A stretch of DNA of 64,000 nucleotides from Moraxella sp035181385 (GCF_035181385.1 NZ_JAXCJK010000001.1:62001-126000); one strand, 5' to 3'. Counted from the stretch's first letter, positions 51,913 to 62,547 are shown. Program-made: numbers and translations. Notes: a model not told the origin generated them from the letters alone.

Positions 51913-54900
51913 TCAGACACTGTCAGATGAGCTTACTCCCAATCCAGACAGTCGGCTTGTGCCATTATTGCCTTTGTGAACGATGATTTGTGTGCCAATG
52001 CGTTCTTTTAGGTTGGTAACATGGGAAATGATGCCAATCATTTTACCCTCATCTTGTAGGGCGGAGAGTGTATCAAGTGCAATATCTAGGGTCTCTTCGT
52101 CCAATGTGCCAAATCCTTCATCTAAAAATAACGAATCAATGCGGATGTTCTCGCTACTCATCATGGATAACCCAAGTGCAAGTGCTAGGCTGATGATGAA
52201 GCTCTCACCGCCAGATAAGTTTTTGGTGCTGCGTTCTTCGTTGCCTTGCTGTGTGTCTATGACATGGATTTCTAAAAGTTTATCATCATGACCACGGCAT
52301 AGAATATAGCGTTCATTCATGCGTGCTAACACTTCATTGGCATAAAAAAGCATCATCTCAAGCGTCAGACCTTGCACAAAGTTGCGGTATTTTTTGCCAT
52401 CTGCTGAGCCGATGAGTTCGTTTAATTTTGCCCAGATTTCAATATCCTGCTTTTTTTGGTCGATAAGTTTGGTCAGCTCAGAGTGCTTGGTGCGGTCATG
52501 ATGAGCATTACTTAGGCATTGTTGGTTTTTGCCTAAGTTTTGTAATAATGCACGCTCTTTGTTATGTATCAATTCTTTGCGTTGATACAACTCATCAAGC
52601 CCATCGTCTGTTTCGATGCTGTCATTTAATCTGGATAAATTCTCTTGCTCCCAAGCAAGACTGTCTGTGGTTTTTTTGATGGCATAGCAAAGTGCCTCAG
52701 CCTGTTCGCTTAGCATGATTCTCTCATTATTATCAAGCCTTGATGCCAAAAATTGTGCCTCATTGGCAAAGCCCTTGTTGGTTAAGGCGATGTCAAATTG
52801 TCTTGCTTTTTCATTGATGTCTTGATTGAGTTCTTCTAGATGATCTTCTAATATTTTTAATCGCTCGCTCAATGATGCAACGCCATGCTCGTGTTTGTGT
52901 AGCTCGGTAAGGCCGCGATGATAGTCTGTACTAATATTATTCACACGCTCTTTTAGTAGCATGGCTTCATCATCAACATTTTTTGTGCCAAATAAGGCAA
53001 ATCGTGCTTGATTGAGCTGATGTATGTCATCGGACAGTTTTTGAATGCTTGTGTGGATATCTTGTTTGGCTTGTGTCAGATCTTGTTGTTTTTGTGTCTG
53101 ATGGTCAATGTGAATGATGATGCCATCAAGCTGGCGTTCAAGCTGTTGTTTGTGTGCAACTTGAGCCTGACGGTCTTGGTATTTTTTATTAATATTATCA
53201 ATTTTTTCTAAAATGTCTTGATTGATTTTCATCAGCTCATCATCAACAGCTTGGTTGTGTCGCAATGATACTTTTGTCATGTCTGAAATATCTGCCAGCA
53301 GAACAAAATCAAGCAACTGATTAAAATTTGTCAAATTTCCCCAATCTTTTGTATTCTCCAGATTTTCTAAGCTGAATTCATCTACACTTAATTTTCCTTG
53401 ATGTTCGGTATTGCTCATTTGCTCAAAAACAGATGCCATTTTGGCTAAGCTGTCTTGAATCATAAGGCAAGTTTTGGTTAATTGCGTCCAATGATTATCA
53501 AAGTTTTTCTTGTGTAGTTCAATTTGTTTTTTGAGTAATTCACCGTCTTGCTGAATGCTATGAGATTGCTCTTTGTTTCGGCTGATGTCGTTGAGTATGT
53601 TTTTTAATGACGGCTCAATATTTTTAAAATCTTTTAGTTTGACACTAATTTGGTGCATTTGGTTATTGACGATACTGTCTAGCTGAGCGAGCAGTTGTGC
53701 ATTGATACCATCTAACTCAAATCCAAAATGCTGACAAAGTGGCATGATTTGAATGCCAAGAGTGCTTACTTTTTGTGTTAGTACTGGTGTTTTTTCTTGT
53801 AGGTCTTGCAAATTTTTATGTAGATTTTCTAAATTGTTATCATTGATGAGATTGGCTTGAATGGCAATTTGCAGTTCGTCATTTAGTGTTTTGATTTTAT
53901 CGCTGGTCTGCTTGATGGCATTGGTTGTGTCATCATTTGTGGTGGGTATTGGGCTGTTTTTATAAGGGTGATTGGTTGCTCCACACAATGGGCAGGGCTG
54001 CCCGTTTTCTAGGTTTTGTAGCCGTTTTTGTAAGGTTTGAACTTCAATTTGCAAGGCGTGATTGTGTTCTAAGGCAATCAGTATGTTTTCTTCTTGGGTG
54101 ATTTTCTTTTGTGTGTTATTGATTTGAGATTTAAGTTCTTGTGATGTCTTTTGCATCTTGATGATTTTGACTTGGCAGTCATCGATATGAGCCTCATGAA
54201 TATTAAGCTCGTCTTGTGCTGCAAGTAGTGAGTCAAGGGTAAGACGCAATTGAGTGCAAAGATGGCTGTCTTGATTAAGCGATGCGTCATATTGTAAAAT
54301 CGCCTCACCATCAATGGGTGTGGGTAAGTTTGACAGCAGGGTAAACTTTTGTTCTAGTTCGGCAAATTGTGTCTGATGAGCATCAAGTTTGGTTTTATTT
54401 TGGCGGTAGTGATGACGCTTTTGTTCAAGTTCGGCATTTAATGTATGAAAGGAGACTAAGTCATCGCTTAGCGTGGCTTGGGATTGTGATAGTTGAATGA
54501 TTTGACGATGAAATTCTGCTTGATGGGCAGTCATTGCACCTAAAAGCTGAGCGTTATTGCTGGGCTGTTCGTTGATGTTGATTTGTGCCAGTTTGCTCTT
54601 AATGTCTTGTTTGGATTGATTGTGTTTGGCAAGATTTGTGGTAATGGCTTCTAGGTCTTTTGCGTATTTATCATCATCACTTTGTAATTGTAAAAGCTGG
54701 TCATTTGCACGACCAATCTGCCCATCAAGTTTACGCACTTGGTCAAAGATGGGTAAGTATTTTTGTTCTTCATCTTGAATGCGATGTAGTGATTTTTCGG
54801 CAAATGATTTTTGTTCAAGGCTTATCTTTACCTGATTTTTGGCGGTTTTTAGGGCTTGATGTAGTTGTTTTTGTTCTGTTTGACCGTGGTTTTGTTGCTG

Positions 54901-55824
54901 TCTTAGGTGTGATAAAGTGGCATGACTGCTTTCTAATTCAAAGGCTTTTTTGGCATTGTCCAAAATGATGAACTTGTCATGAAAGCTGTCAAAATTTTGC
55001 TGATGAGTGGTTAGGGATTTGTGCAGTTCACAAATTTTCTGCTCGCAATCACGCTTGTACTCAAGCTGTTTGATGTGCTGTTCGGTGGTAGATAGTGTTT
55101 GTTTGAGTGCAGACAAGGTGGTTTTGTCGGTGGTGATGGTACTGCTAAGCTGATGAAATTCTTCATCATTCATGATTTTTAGGTCGGTTAATTTATCTTG
55201 TAAACTAATGAGTGCAAGGCGTTTAGATTTTTCAGTTTCAAAGGCTTTGATGCCAATTTTGGCATAGATTTCTGTGCCTGTGATCTGTTCTAATATTTCG
55301 CCTTTTTCGCCAGCATCTGCTTTTAAAAATGCTGCAAAATTACCTTGTGCAAGCATGACCGAGCGGGTAAATTGCTCAAAGTTCATACACATGATTTCTA
55401 GGGTTTTTTTGTCGCATAGGCTTGGCTTGGTTTCTAAAATTTTGCCATGGTTGTCGCCTGCGTGTTTGATTTGGCTAATCTCTCTGCGAATGGCTTGTAA
55501 TTTGCCGTCTGCTTTACCACCTGCTCGTCTTTGTTGCCAAGTAAATCGATAACAGTCATTGTTTATTTGAATCTCAACTTGTGCCATGCATTCACCAGCA
55601 CCAATGCTCATCAGCTCGTTGTGTGCGGTGCTGATTTGCTTAATGCGAGGGGTTTGTCCATAAATAGCAAGGCAAATTGCGTCCAAAATCGTTGTTTTGC
55701 CTGCACCTGTCTGCCCAATGATGGCAAAAATACCATCTCTGACAAAAGTGTCGTGGGTAAAATTGATGTGCCAAGAACCTTTTAGGGAGTTAAGATTGGT
55801 TAATGCTAGGCTTAAAATTTTCAT
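51913..55824 (-). CDS. sbcC: Nuclease SbcCD subunit C
   Basis: SbcC is the SMC-like ATPase of the SbcCD nuclease, which opens hairpins and processes DNA ends. The 1303-residue protein has Walker A GQTGAGKTT near residue 37, a long coiled coil split by the zinc hook CPLC at 611-614, and at the C-terminus the signature NLSGGESFIISLALALG with Walker B LFLDEGFGTLD. It is longer than the 1048-residue E. coli protein, the extra being in the coiled coil. sbcD ends 17 bases upstream. Confidence 0.96.
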   Translation of the reverse strand: MKILSLALTNLNSLKGSWHINFTHDTFVRDGIFAIIGQTGAGKTTILDAICLAIYGQTPRIKQISTAHNELMSIGAGECMAQVEIQINNDCYRFTWQQRRAGGKADGKLQAIRREISQIKHAGDNHGKILETKPSLCDKKTLEIMCMNFEQFTRSVMLAQGNFAAFLKADAGEKGEILEQITGTEIYAKIGIKAFETEKSKRLALISLQDKLTDLKIMNDEEFHQLSSTITTDKTTLSALKQTLSTTEQHIKQLEYKRDCEQKICELHKSLTTHQQNFDSFHDKFIILDNAKKAFELESSHATLSHLRQQQNHGQTEQKQLHQALKTAKNQVKISLEQKSFAEKSLHRIQDEEQKYLPIFDQVRKLDGQIGRANDQLLQLQSDDDKYAKDLEAITTNLAKHNQSKQDIKSKLAQININEQPSNNAQLLGAMTAHQAEFHRQIIQLSQSQATLSDDLVSFHTLNAELEQKRHHYRQNKTKLDAHQTQFAELEQKFTLLSNLPTPIDGEAILQYDASLNQDSHLCTQLRLTLDSLLAAQDELNIHEAHIDDCQVKIIKMQKTSQELKSQINNTQKKITQEENILIALEHNHALQIEVQTLQKRLQNLENGQPCPLCGATNHPYKNSPIPTTNDDTTNAIKQTSDKIKTLNDELQIAIQANLINDNNLENLHKNLQDLQEKTPVLTQKVSTLGIQIMPLCQHFGFELDGINAQLLAQLDSIVNNQMHQISVKLKDFKNIEPSLKNILNDISRNKEQSHSIQQDGELLKKQIELHKKNFDNHWTQLTKTCLMIQDSLAKMASVFEQMSNTEHQGKLSVDEFSLENLENTKDWGNLTNFNQLLDFVLLADISDMTKVSLRHNQAVDDELMKINQDILEKIDNINKKYQDRQAQVAHKQQLERQLDGIIIHIDHQTQKQQDLTQAKQDIHTSIQKLSDDIHQLNQARFALFGTKNVDDEAMLLKERVNNISTDYHRGLTELHKHEHGVASLSERLKILEDHLEELNQDINEKARQFDIALTNKGFANEAQFLASRLDNNERIMLSEQAEALCYAIKKTTDSLAWEQENLSRLNDSIETDDGLDELYQRKELIHNKERALLQNLGKNQQCLSNAHHDRTKHSELTKLIDQKKQDIEIWAKLNELIGSADGKKYRNFVQGLTLEMMLFYANEVLARMNERYILCRGHDDKLLEIHVIDTQQGNEERSTKNLSGGESFIISLALALGLSMMSSENIRIDSLFLDEGFGTLDEETLDIALDTLSALQDEGKMIGIISHVTNLKERIGTQIIVHKGNNGTSRLSGLGVSSSDSV

Positions 55825-55841
55825 GATTGGTGATAAAAAGG

Positions 55842-57137
55842 TTAATCTATATTGTGGTCATTGTGGTGAATGTCGGCAAGTAGTGCTTGATAAGCCTGTG
55901 TCAAAAAAAGTTTTTCATCGCTGCTGATGTTTTTTGTGGTTAGCAACTGTTCAAAAATGTCTGTCTCTTTAAGCTGTTTGAGGTTCATTGGCTTTGGTTT
56001 TGAACCAAGCACTCTTTGGTGTAATGTGCGATTTTGAATGTTTAGCGCCAGTATTTGCGAGCCATCAATAAACTCGCGTATGTCTTGGGTGAGCGTTGGT
56101 CGTAATTCTTGACCTGTGTAGATGATTTCCACCCAAATGCTGGTATTTTTAGCCATCAGCTCAGTTAATTCACTACTGATTTTTTGCCAATCACCTGTGA
56201 TTTTTGCCAGCATTTGAAAGACTGGCACAGCAAGGGGGTGGATACTGGGTGTGGTGGTTTGATGATCTGGGTTAAAATCAACAATCAGTACTTGTTTGGT
56301 CTTGCCAATCTCACCAAAACCCATCGCAATGGGCGAGCCACAGTAACGAATATGCTCGCATTCTGCAACCCTTTGTGGTGCATGAATATGACCAAGTGCA
56401 ACATAATCAATGCAATCATCAAAAATGCTGGCAGAAATTTGTCCTAATGTGCCAACATATAAATCTCGCATACCGTCATCTTTTGATGAAATGTGCGACC
56501 CTGCAACAAACAGGTGTCCTGTTGCAATGATGGGGATTTTTTTGTTAAATTTTTCTAAAATATCACTTTGTGCTTGTTTGGCATGGTTGGTTAGTGTTTG
56601 ATAATGATTGGCGATGCCTATGATGGTGTCATGTTCTTTGTTTTTGATGTCATCAAAACTGCCACTATTTCTAATATCTTTGTCTCGTAAATATGGTACA
56701 GCAAGTACGATGGCTTTAGGTGTATCATCTTGGCTTAAAATCAATAGCTCATCGTCAATATGACCACTTGTAGTGCCAATAACCTTGATGTTTAAAGCGT
56801 TTAAGATGGATTTGGGTGCATCTAAAAAGGTTGGGCTGTCATGATTTCCTGAGATAATCACAATGTTGTGGCAGCTGCTTTTGGCGACTTGACCTAAAAA
56901 TTGGTAATACAGCTCTTGTGCCTTGTTACTGGGGGTCATGGTGTCAAAAATATCACCTGCCACAATGAGTATATCAACAGCATTATCGTTGATGGCATTG
57001 ATTAGCCAATCTAAAAAATGAGTAAACTCGTCATAGCGTTGCTGGTTGTACAGCCGTTTGCCAAGATGCCAGTCAGAAGTATGCAACACCCGCAAGGTGG
57101 ATTTACTTTTTTTGGGAATGGGGACAAATGTACTCAT
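55842..57137 (-). CDS. sbcD: Nuclease SbcCD subunit D
   Basis: SbcD is the Mre11-type metallophosphoesterase nuclease partner of SbcC. The five motifs are intact in 431 residues: HTSDWHLGK, VAGDIFD, ISGNHDSP, ATGHLF and LGHIHAPQ. A capping domain follows, and the C-terminal third contacts SbcC. It precedes sbcC in the same operon. ATG 57137 has only a weak ribosome binding site. Confidence 0.96.
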   Translation of the reverse strand: MSTFVPIPKKSKSTLRVLHTSDWHLGKRLYNQQRYDEFTHFLDWLINAINDNAVDILIVAGDIFDTMTPSNKAQELYYQFLGQVAKSSCHNIVIISGNHDSPTFLDAPKSILNALNIKVIGTTSGHIDDELLILSQDDTPKAIVLAVPYLRDKDIRNSGSFDDIKNKEHDTIIGIANHYQTLTNHAKQAQSDILEKFNKKIPIIATGHLFVAGSHISSKDDGMRDLYVGTLGQISASIFDDCIDYVALGHIHAPQRVAECEHIRYCGSPIAMGFGEIGKTKQVLIVDFNPDHQTTTPSIHPLAVPVFQMLAKITGDWQKISSELTELMAKNTSIWVEIIYTGQELRPTLTQDIREFIDGSQILALNIQNRTLHQRVLGSKPKPMNLKQLKETDIFEQLLTTKNISSDEKLFLTQAYQALLADIHHNDHNID

Positions 57138-57203
57138 AAAATTTAAAAAACCTTGCAGGGTATTTTGGGCATGGCATCACAAAGGCTATGGCAATTGTGT
57201 GCT

Positions 57204-57530
57204 TTATATGACTGTCTTTACAGTTTTCGCTTTATCAAGTGCGGTGTATAGGCGATTTACTTCATCAGCAGAGGTCAGATACAGGCGTGTACGAAGTGCG
57301 TGGAATTTGCCCGTTTTTGAGGGTTTGACTTGAATGCTAGCTGCATCAAATTCTGGAAAAATCTCTGCCAATATGAGTGTTACTTCATGACGCAAGCTGT
57401 CATGCTCGCCTTCATGCCCAATAATACTGATTGGATAGTCCATTGGAAACTGCCATAATTCTGGATTTTGAATTTCGGTGCGTTTTGCACCTTGTGCGGT
57501 AGGTGTGCGATTTAAGTCGGTTAATTTCAT
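57204..57530 (-). CDS. DUF493 (YbeD-like) protein
   Basis: A 108-residue protein of the YbeD/DUF493 family, a small ferredoxin-like regulatory fold of unknown detailed function. Family features are the FPMDYPISIIGHEG start of the domain, and SKTGKFHALRTRLYLTSADEV. In other bacteria it lies by lipoate genes; here none is near. AGGC 6 bases before the ATG could serve as ribosome binding site. Confidence 0.86.
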   Translation of the reverse strand: MKLTDLNRTPTAQGAKRTEIQNPELWQFPMDYPISIIGHEGEHDSLRHEVTLILAEIFPEFDAASIQVKPSKTGKFHALRTRLYLTSADEVNRLYTALDKAKTVKTVI

Positions 57531-57677
57531 CAGAATGCCTTATGTTTTATATTTTATGATGATTTGTAAATGGGGTGTGGATAATAATTTTCAAGATGTT
57601 ATCAGCTGGTGCCAAGCTAAGATGTGCCATTTAGGCGTATTTAAAAAGTACGAAAGAGACTGCAATAAAACTGTAAC

Positions 57678-57705
57678 AAAATAACCACGCAAAGGTGGTT
57701 ATTTT
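57678..57705 (-). terminator. Terminator after rpoD
   Basis: AAAATAACCAC pairs with GTGGTTATTTT around a 6-base loop. On the minus strand it is followed by a short GTTAC tail. It lies 36 bases past the rpoD stop. Confidence 0.75.
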
Positions 57706-57741
57706 GTCTTATCTTGCTGTTTTATCTGCTTGGGTTTTTGG

Positions 57742-59598
57742 TTAATCATTTTCTAAGAATGAACGCAAATGCTCGGAGCGAGAAGGGTGGCGAAGTTTAC
57801 GCAAAGCCTTAGCCTCAATTTGGCGAATGCGTTCACGAGTTACATCAAATTGCTTACCCACCTCTTCTAGTGTATGATCAGACGCCATATCAATACCAAA
57901 TCGCATTTTTAGTACCTTTGCCTCTCGTTCGGTAAGATTATCCAAAACTTCACGAGTCGCTTCACGCAAGCCTTCGGCTGTAGCACTTTCCACAGGGCTT
58001 GAAATGGTGCTGTCTTCAATAAAATCCCCCAAATGGCTGTCTTCATCATCACCAATTGGCGTCTCCATTGAGATGGGTTCTTTGGCAATTTTTAAGACTT
58101 TGCGGACTTTGGCTTCGTCCATATCCAAGCGTTCGCCCAGCTCTTCTGGTGTTGGTTCACGACCCATTTCTTGAAGTAGTTGACGGCTGACACGGTTAAT
58201 TTTATTGATGGTCTCAATCATGTGCACAGGAATGCGAATCGTGCGTGCTTGGTCAGCAATAGAACGAGTAATGGCTTGGCGAATCCACCAAGTGGCATAA
58301 GTTGAGAACTTATAACCACGGCGGTATTCAAACTTATCTACCGCTTTCATCAAGCCAATATTGCCCTCTTGAATGAGATCGAGAAATTGTAAGCCACGGT
58401 TGGTGTATTTTTTGGCGATGGAAATGACCAGACGCAAGTTGGCCTCAACCATGTCTTTTTTGGCACGGCGTGCTTTGGCTTCACCGATTGCCATTTGGCG
58501 TGCTACCGCTTTCATGTTTTTGACATCCATGTGTAGCTCATTTTCATGAGCTAGGATTTTTTCTTGCAAAGCGATGACTTCTGGCAGTACTTTTTCTAGT
58601 GTATCGGCAAAAGCAGGTTTGCCAGCAATGCGTAGGCGTAGCCACTCTAAGTTGGTTTCGTTACTTGGAAATGTCTTTTTGAACTCATCTACAGGCATTT
58701 TGCCACGACGCACAACCAAACGCATGATTTTTCTTTCGCTGTTGCGTACATCTTCATAAACTTCACGCATGAGTGTTGTGGCTTGCTCAGATAGGCGGTT
58801 GTTGAGTTTGATTAGCATAAAGCGTGAGGCAAGCTCATCATAGGCAGACTTTGCTTCATCGCTGCCACGACCATATTTTTCTAAGGCTTTTTGAGATTTG
58901 TTAAATAAGTCTTGGATTTCTTCAAAGCGTGTACGCACCTCTTCTGGGTCAAGATTGCTGTCATCATCGCTATTTACAGGGTCTATGTTATCGTCTTCAT
59001 CGTCCGAGTCGCTGATATCGTCGTCATCTTCTTTGATATCATCAAGCTCAACCTCAACATCTTCTTTGAGTTCAAATTCATCATCTTCAAGATTTAAAAA
59101 GCCAGCAACAATGTCAGAGATTTTCTTTTCACCTGTTTGTATTTGGGCGTATTCATCAAGCACAAATTTTACGGTACCAGGCCAATAGGCCATGATGTAT
59201 TGTACTTCTCGAGTGCCTTCTTCAATACGCTTGGCAATTGCAATTTCACCATCACGAGAAAGCAAATCCACCGTCCCCATCTCACGCATATACATGCGTA
59301 CAGGATCGGTGGTACGACCAGGCTCAGTCTCAACACTTGCCAGTACCGCTGCCGCTTCATCTGCTGCCATATCATCATCATTGCCTGAGCTGGCCAAGAT
59401 GATGTCATCTTCATCAGGGGTAACTTCATAAATTGGAATGCCTACATCGGTAAGCATTTGTACAATATCTTCAATCTGGTCGCTTTCTGTTACAGAATCG
59501 GGCAATTGATCGTTCATTTCGGCATAAGTTAGGTAGCCTTGCTCCTTGCCTAATTGAATTAGGGCTGCCAACTGAGAATTAGAATGTTGTTCGCTCAT
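57742..59598 (-). CDS. rpoD: RNA polymerase sigma factor RpoD
   Basis: RpoD is the primary sigma70 factor. The 618-residue protein has region 1.1, region 1.2 (DPVRMYMREMGTVDLLSRDGE in part), a non-conserved acidic region (about 180-225, rich in Asp and Glu), and regions 2 to 4. Region 2.4 is YKFSTYATWWIRQAITR, region 4.2 is TLEEVGKQFDVTRERIRQIE. The window's strong TTGACA/TATAAT promoters fit this factor. Confidence 0.98.
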   Translation of the reverse strand: MSEQHSNSQLAALIQLGKEQGYLTYAEMNDQLPDSVTESDQIEDIVQMLTDVGIPIYEVTPDEDDIILASSGNDDDMAADEAAAVLASVETEPGRTTDPVRMYMREMGTVDLLSRDGEIAIAKRIEEGTREVQYIMAYWPGTVKFVLDEYAQIQTGEKKISDIVAGFLNLEDDEFELKEDVEVELDDIKEDDDDISDSDDEDDNIDPVNSDDDSNLDPEEVRTRFEEIQDLFNKSQKALEKYGRGSDEAKSAYDELASRFMLIKLNNRLSEQATTLMREVYEDVRNSERKIMRLVVRRGKMPVDEFKKTFPSNETNLEWLRLRIAGKPAFADTLEKVLPEVIALQEKILAHENELHMDVKNMKAVARQMAIGEAKARRAKKDMVEANLRLVISIAKKYTNRGLQFLDLIQEGNIGLMKAVDKFEYRRGYKFSTYATWWIRQAITRSIADQARTIRIPVHMIETINKINRVSRQLLQEMGREPTPEELGERLDMDEAKVRKVLKIAKEPISMETPIGDDEDSHLGDFIEDSTISSPVESATAEGLREATREVLDNLTEREAKVLKMRFGIDMASDHTLEEVGKQFDVTRERIRQIEAKALRKLRHPSRSEHLRSFLEND

Positions 59599-59973
59599 GA
59601 ATGCTCACTTTTTTATTATCAACTTGATGGTAATATTTGCTTTTTATTATAGCATGGATATGTGGTATTTGGGGGTGCTTGTTGTATTTTTAAAGGTTTT
59701 TATGGGTTTTTTGAATGAATCTGATGTCATAAACAGCCCCATCATGATTATTGGCGAGAACCAAGTAAGATGCAAGCTGGATAATTAAGATGATTTAGTG
59801 GGTGGAATGGATAATATTTTATAAGATTGCTGGCAAAATATATAAATTCTTTGTAAAATAAGATGCGTCGTATTATTTTTATTGATTTTGTTAGGTCTTT
59901 ATTTATCCTATCTTAATTTTGTTTTGGTTCAAGGTTTTGGTTTAAGATTGCTTGGGTTGTCAATTGGTTTTGT
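59599..59973. other. Intergenic region between rpoD and the lipoprotein gene
   Basis: No gene is supported in these 375 bases. A leftward TATAAT (minus strand, 59646-59651) could be the rpoD -10; no good -35 was seen. The remainder is AT-rich without clear repeats. Confidence 0.4.
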
Positions 59974-60483
59974 ATGTCTTATTATTTTTGTAGTTTTTCT
60001 ATGTTTTTTGCTCGATTTCTTGGTGTTAGGTTGTTTTGTGTTGCTTTATTAGGGTTGATTTTGGCTGCTTGTCAAGACAAAGCTCAAAATTCTTCAAACG
60101 ACTCCAACTTTGAACCTGATGCTTTGGTGGGGTGCTATGCGTTGGATCAAAATGAGCCTGCACAAATTAAAATTGATCATGTTAAAAGTGGCTTTATTAT
60201 GCAAATGAAAGAGCCAAAAGATGATGGGGTGAATGTGTGGGATAGTGGCGAGTCATTGCAAGTGTTAAATACTGACAAAGGGTGGGAATACTTTAAGAGT
60301 AATGCACTGGATTTAAACAAAGATGATGTCTTAAAAATCATTGCACGCCCAGACGGTATGATGGCATTGGCACAAGTCAAAGCATCTGCAAAAAATATCA
60401 ATCCACGCCTAGACAGTCCATATGTCATGTACATCGTGCAAGGCTCTAATACTGTTTATCAAGTGTCGTGCCATGTGGATTGA
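59974..60483 (+). CDS. Putative lipoprotein of unknown function
   Basis: The 169-residue product has a hydrophobic segment FCVALLGLILAAC with a good lipobox (LAAC, Cys33), so it is probably secreted and lipidated. The mature part is short, acidic and beta-like. The start could be ATG 59974 or 60001, the latter giving a more ordinary 23-residue signal peptide; neither has a clear ribosome binding site. I do not recognise the family. Confidence 0.7.
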   Translation: MSYYFCSFSMFFARFLGVRLFCVALLGLILAACQDKAQNSSNDSNFEPDALVGCYALDQNEPAQIKIDHVKSGFIMQMKEPKDDGVNVWDSGESLQVLNTDKGWEYFKSNALDLNKDDVLKIIARPDGMMALAQVKASAKNINPRLDSPYVMYIVQGSNTVYQVSCHVD

Positions 60484-60573
60484 TCATCACCAATCAAATC
60501 ATGATGAAAAGTCATGACAAATGTTTTAAATCATAGACAAGATTGCAATTAAAAGTATAAATGGGAGCTTGAC

Positions 60574-60885
60574 ATGGGGTTGATTGGCTATTTGGTTTTG
60601 GGTTCGGTAATGTATTTGGCGGGCTTTATGGTGCGTCAAAAATTTCTTAAACCGTATCAAAAGCAGGCCAAAGATGGGCGATTGCCTATTTTACACCCAG
60701 CATTAATGAAATGTTTAATCATTTGTTTTGGTGTGATGTTGGTGGTGAGTGCCTTGATGGGGCGTTTTATACTACACCATCTTGTTTTTGATTGGGCGTT
60801 TGTTTTGATGAATAGTTTGGTGGCGACGGTGGTGTTTTATTTTGGGGTAAATCCTGATATCACCAGAATGAACTTGCCAGACTGA
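60574..60885 (+). CDS. Small inner-membrane protein of unknown function
   Basis: This 103-residue protein has three likely membrane helices (about 3-18, 46-66 and 70-92) and a basic loop (RQKFLKPYQKQAKDGR). GGAG 6 bases before the ATG supports the start. No family was recognised. It lies between the lipoprotein gene and glnA, separated from glnA by that gene's own promoter. Confidence 0.7.
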   Translation: MGLIGYLVLGSVMYLAGFMVRQKFLKPYQKQAKDGRLPILHPALMKCLIICFGVMLVVSALMGRFILHHLVFDWAFVLMNSLVATVVFYFGVNPDITRMNLPD

Positions 60886-61002
60886 TGGCTTTTTTGATGT
60901 GTTTTTTTGGCGCACAAAAACTAGAAAATTTGATGGCATGATGATAAATTGTGCTGATTTGATGATAAGATATTGCAAATCCGACCAACTTGTCAAAAGT
61001 GA

Positions 61003-61031
61003 TTGACAGATGGTGGTTGAGGCTTTAATAT
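61003..61031 (+). promoter_or_regulatory. Promoter of glnA
   Basis: TTGACA (61003-61008) is 17 bases from TAATAT (61026-61031). The start would be about 40 bases before the ATG. No sigma54 promoter element (GG-N10-GC) was recognised in this gap. Confidence 0.65.
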
Positions 61032-61075
61032 CGTGCGTTATCTTTGTTTTTTAATTTGACCTTTGGAGTAATATT

Positions 61076-62485
61076 ATGTCTAACAAGTTGTTTGACTTGA
61101 TTGAGTCATCAAACGCAAAATGGGTGGATTTTCGGTTTACTGATACGCATGGCAAAGAGTTGCATTTGACTTTTCCTGCATCATCAATTGACGAAGATAC
61201 GCTAGAAGATGGTAAGATGTTTGATGGTTCATCGGTAGATGGTTGGAAGGGCATTGAAGCATCAGACATGATTTTATTGCCAGATGTAGATACAGCATAC
61301 CTTGATCCATTCTTTGAATCACCAACAGTGGTCGTTACTTGCGATGTCATTGAGCCAGATACAATGCAGGGCTATGCAAAAGACCCAAGATCTATCGCTC
61401 GCCGTGCTGAAACTTATCTGAAATCAACAGGTATTGGCGACACCGCCTTGGTTGGGCCCGAGCCTGAGTTTTTTGTGTTTGATGAGGTTAAGTGGGACAT
61501 TGATATGTCTGGTGCTAGAAGTACTGTCATCGCAGAGGCGGCAGCTTGGAGCACCAACAAAGACTATGCGTGGGGCAATCACGGTCAGCGTCCTGCTGTC
61601 AAAGGTAACTACGCTGCCATTTCACCTGTAGATCATCATCAAGACATGCGTGCGGTGATGTGCGATCGCATTGAAGAGGTGATGGGCGAGGGGCGTATTG
61701 AGGTACACCATAACGAAGTGGCCAGCTGTCAGCTTGAAATTGGCATATCTTTTAATACATTGGTCAAAAAAGCAGATGAAGTGCAACAGTTTAAGTACAT
61801 TGTGAAAAATGTTGCCAGTCAATTTGGTAAAACAGCAACTTTCATGCCAAAACCACTTGTTGGTGATAATGGCTCGGGTATGCATGTCAATATGTCCATA
61901 TCCAAAGATGGCGTAAATACTTTTTCAGGTGATGAGTATGCTGGCTTATCAAAGACGGCATTATACTTTATTGGTGGTATCATCAAGCACGCGCGTGCGT
62001 TAAATGCGATCACAAACCCAAGCACCAATAGCTATAAGCGTCTTGTGCCACATTTTGAAGCACCAATTAAACTGGCTTATTCTGCATCAAATCGCTCGGC
62101 ATCTATTCGCATACCGCATGTCAATAGTCCAAAAGCGGTGCGTATTGAAGCTCGTTTTCCAGACCCATCTGCCAACCCTTACTTGTGTTTTGCTGCCATT
62201 TTAATGGCAGGTCTTGATGGTATTGAGAATAAAATTGAACCAGGTGAGGCTGCGGATAAGAATCTGTACGACTTGCCACCAGAAGAAGAGGTGTTGATTC
62301 CGACTGTGGCGGAGAACTTGGAGGTGGCACTTAATGCTTTGCGTGATGATCATGAATTCCTACTAAAAGGCAATGTATTTAGCAAAGAGATGATTGATGA
62401 TTATATTGCTTTAAAAATGAAAGAAGTACAAAAAATCAATGAGGCGGTGCATCCATTGGAATTTGATATGTATTATCGTGCGTAG
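61076..62485 (+). CDS. glnA: Glutamine synthetase type I
   Basis: GlnA makes glutamine from glutamate, ammonia and ATP. The 469-residue length equals E. coli GlnA. The N-terminal latch region FDGSSVDGWKGIEASDM, the catalytic GPEPEFFVFD, the ATP-binding PKPLVGDNGSGMHVN, and the adenylylation site Tyr398 in NLYDLPPEE are present, so GlnE-type control is likely. GGAG 7 bases upstream sets the start. Confidence 0.98.
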   Translation: MSNKLFDLIESSNAKWVDFRFTDTHGKELHLTFPASSIDEDTLEDGKMFDGSSVDGWKGIEASDMILLPDVDTAYLDPFFESPTVVVTCDVIEPDTMQGYAKDPRSIARRAETYLKSTGIGDTALVGPEPEFFVFDEVKWDIDMSGARSTVIAEAAAWSTNKDYAWGNHGQRPAVKGNYAAISPVDHHQDMRAVMCDRIEEVMGEGRIEVHHNEVASCQLEIGISFNTLVKKADEVQQFKYIVKNVASQFGKTATFMPKPLVGDNGSGMHVNMSISKDGVNTFSGDEYAGLSKTALYFIGGIIKHARALNAITNPSTNSYKRLVPHFEAPIKLAYSASNRSASIRIPHVNSPKAVRIEARFPDPSANPYLCFAAILMAGLDGIENKIEPGEAADKNLYDLPPEEEVLIPTVAENLEVALNALRDDHEFLLKGNVFSKEMIDDYIALKMKEVQKINEAVHPLEFDMYYRA

Positions 62486-62513
62486 TTTTATTGGTGGATT
62501 TGTTAGTAAATTT

Positions 62514-62547
62514 AAAAAAAGCATAAGACTGTCTTATGCTTTTTTTA
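62514..62547 (+). terminator. Terminator after glnA
   Basis: AAAAAAAGCATAAGA pairs with TCTTATGCTTTTTTT around a small loop. It lies about 28 bases past the stop. Confidence 0.85.

Noticed and set aside
58960..59090. Asp/Glu-rich run in RpoD that looked like an insertion
   Set aside because: An acidic non-conserved region at this place is normal for primary sigma factors, including that of E. coli.
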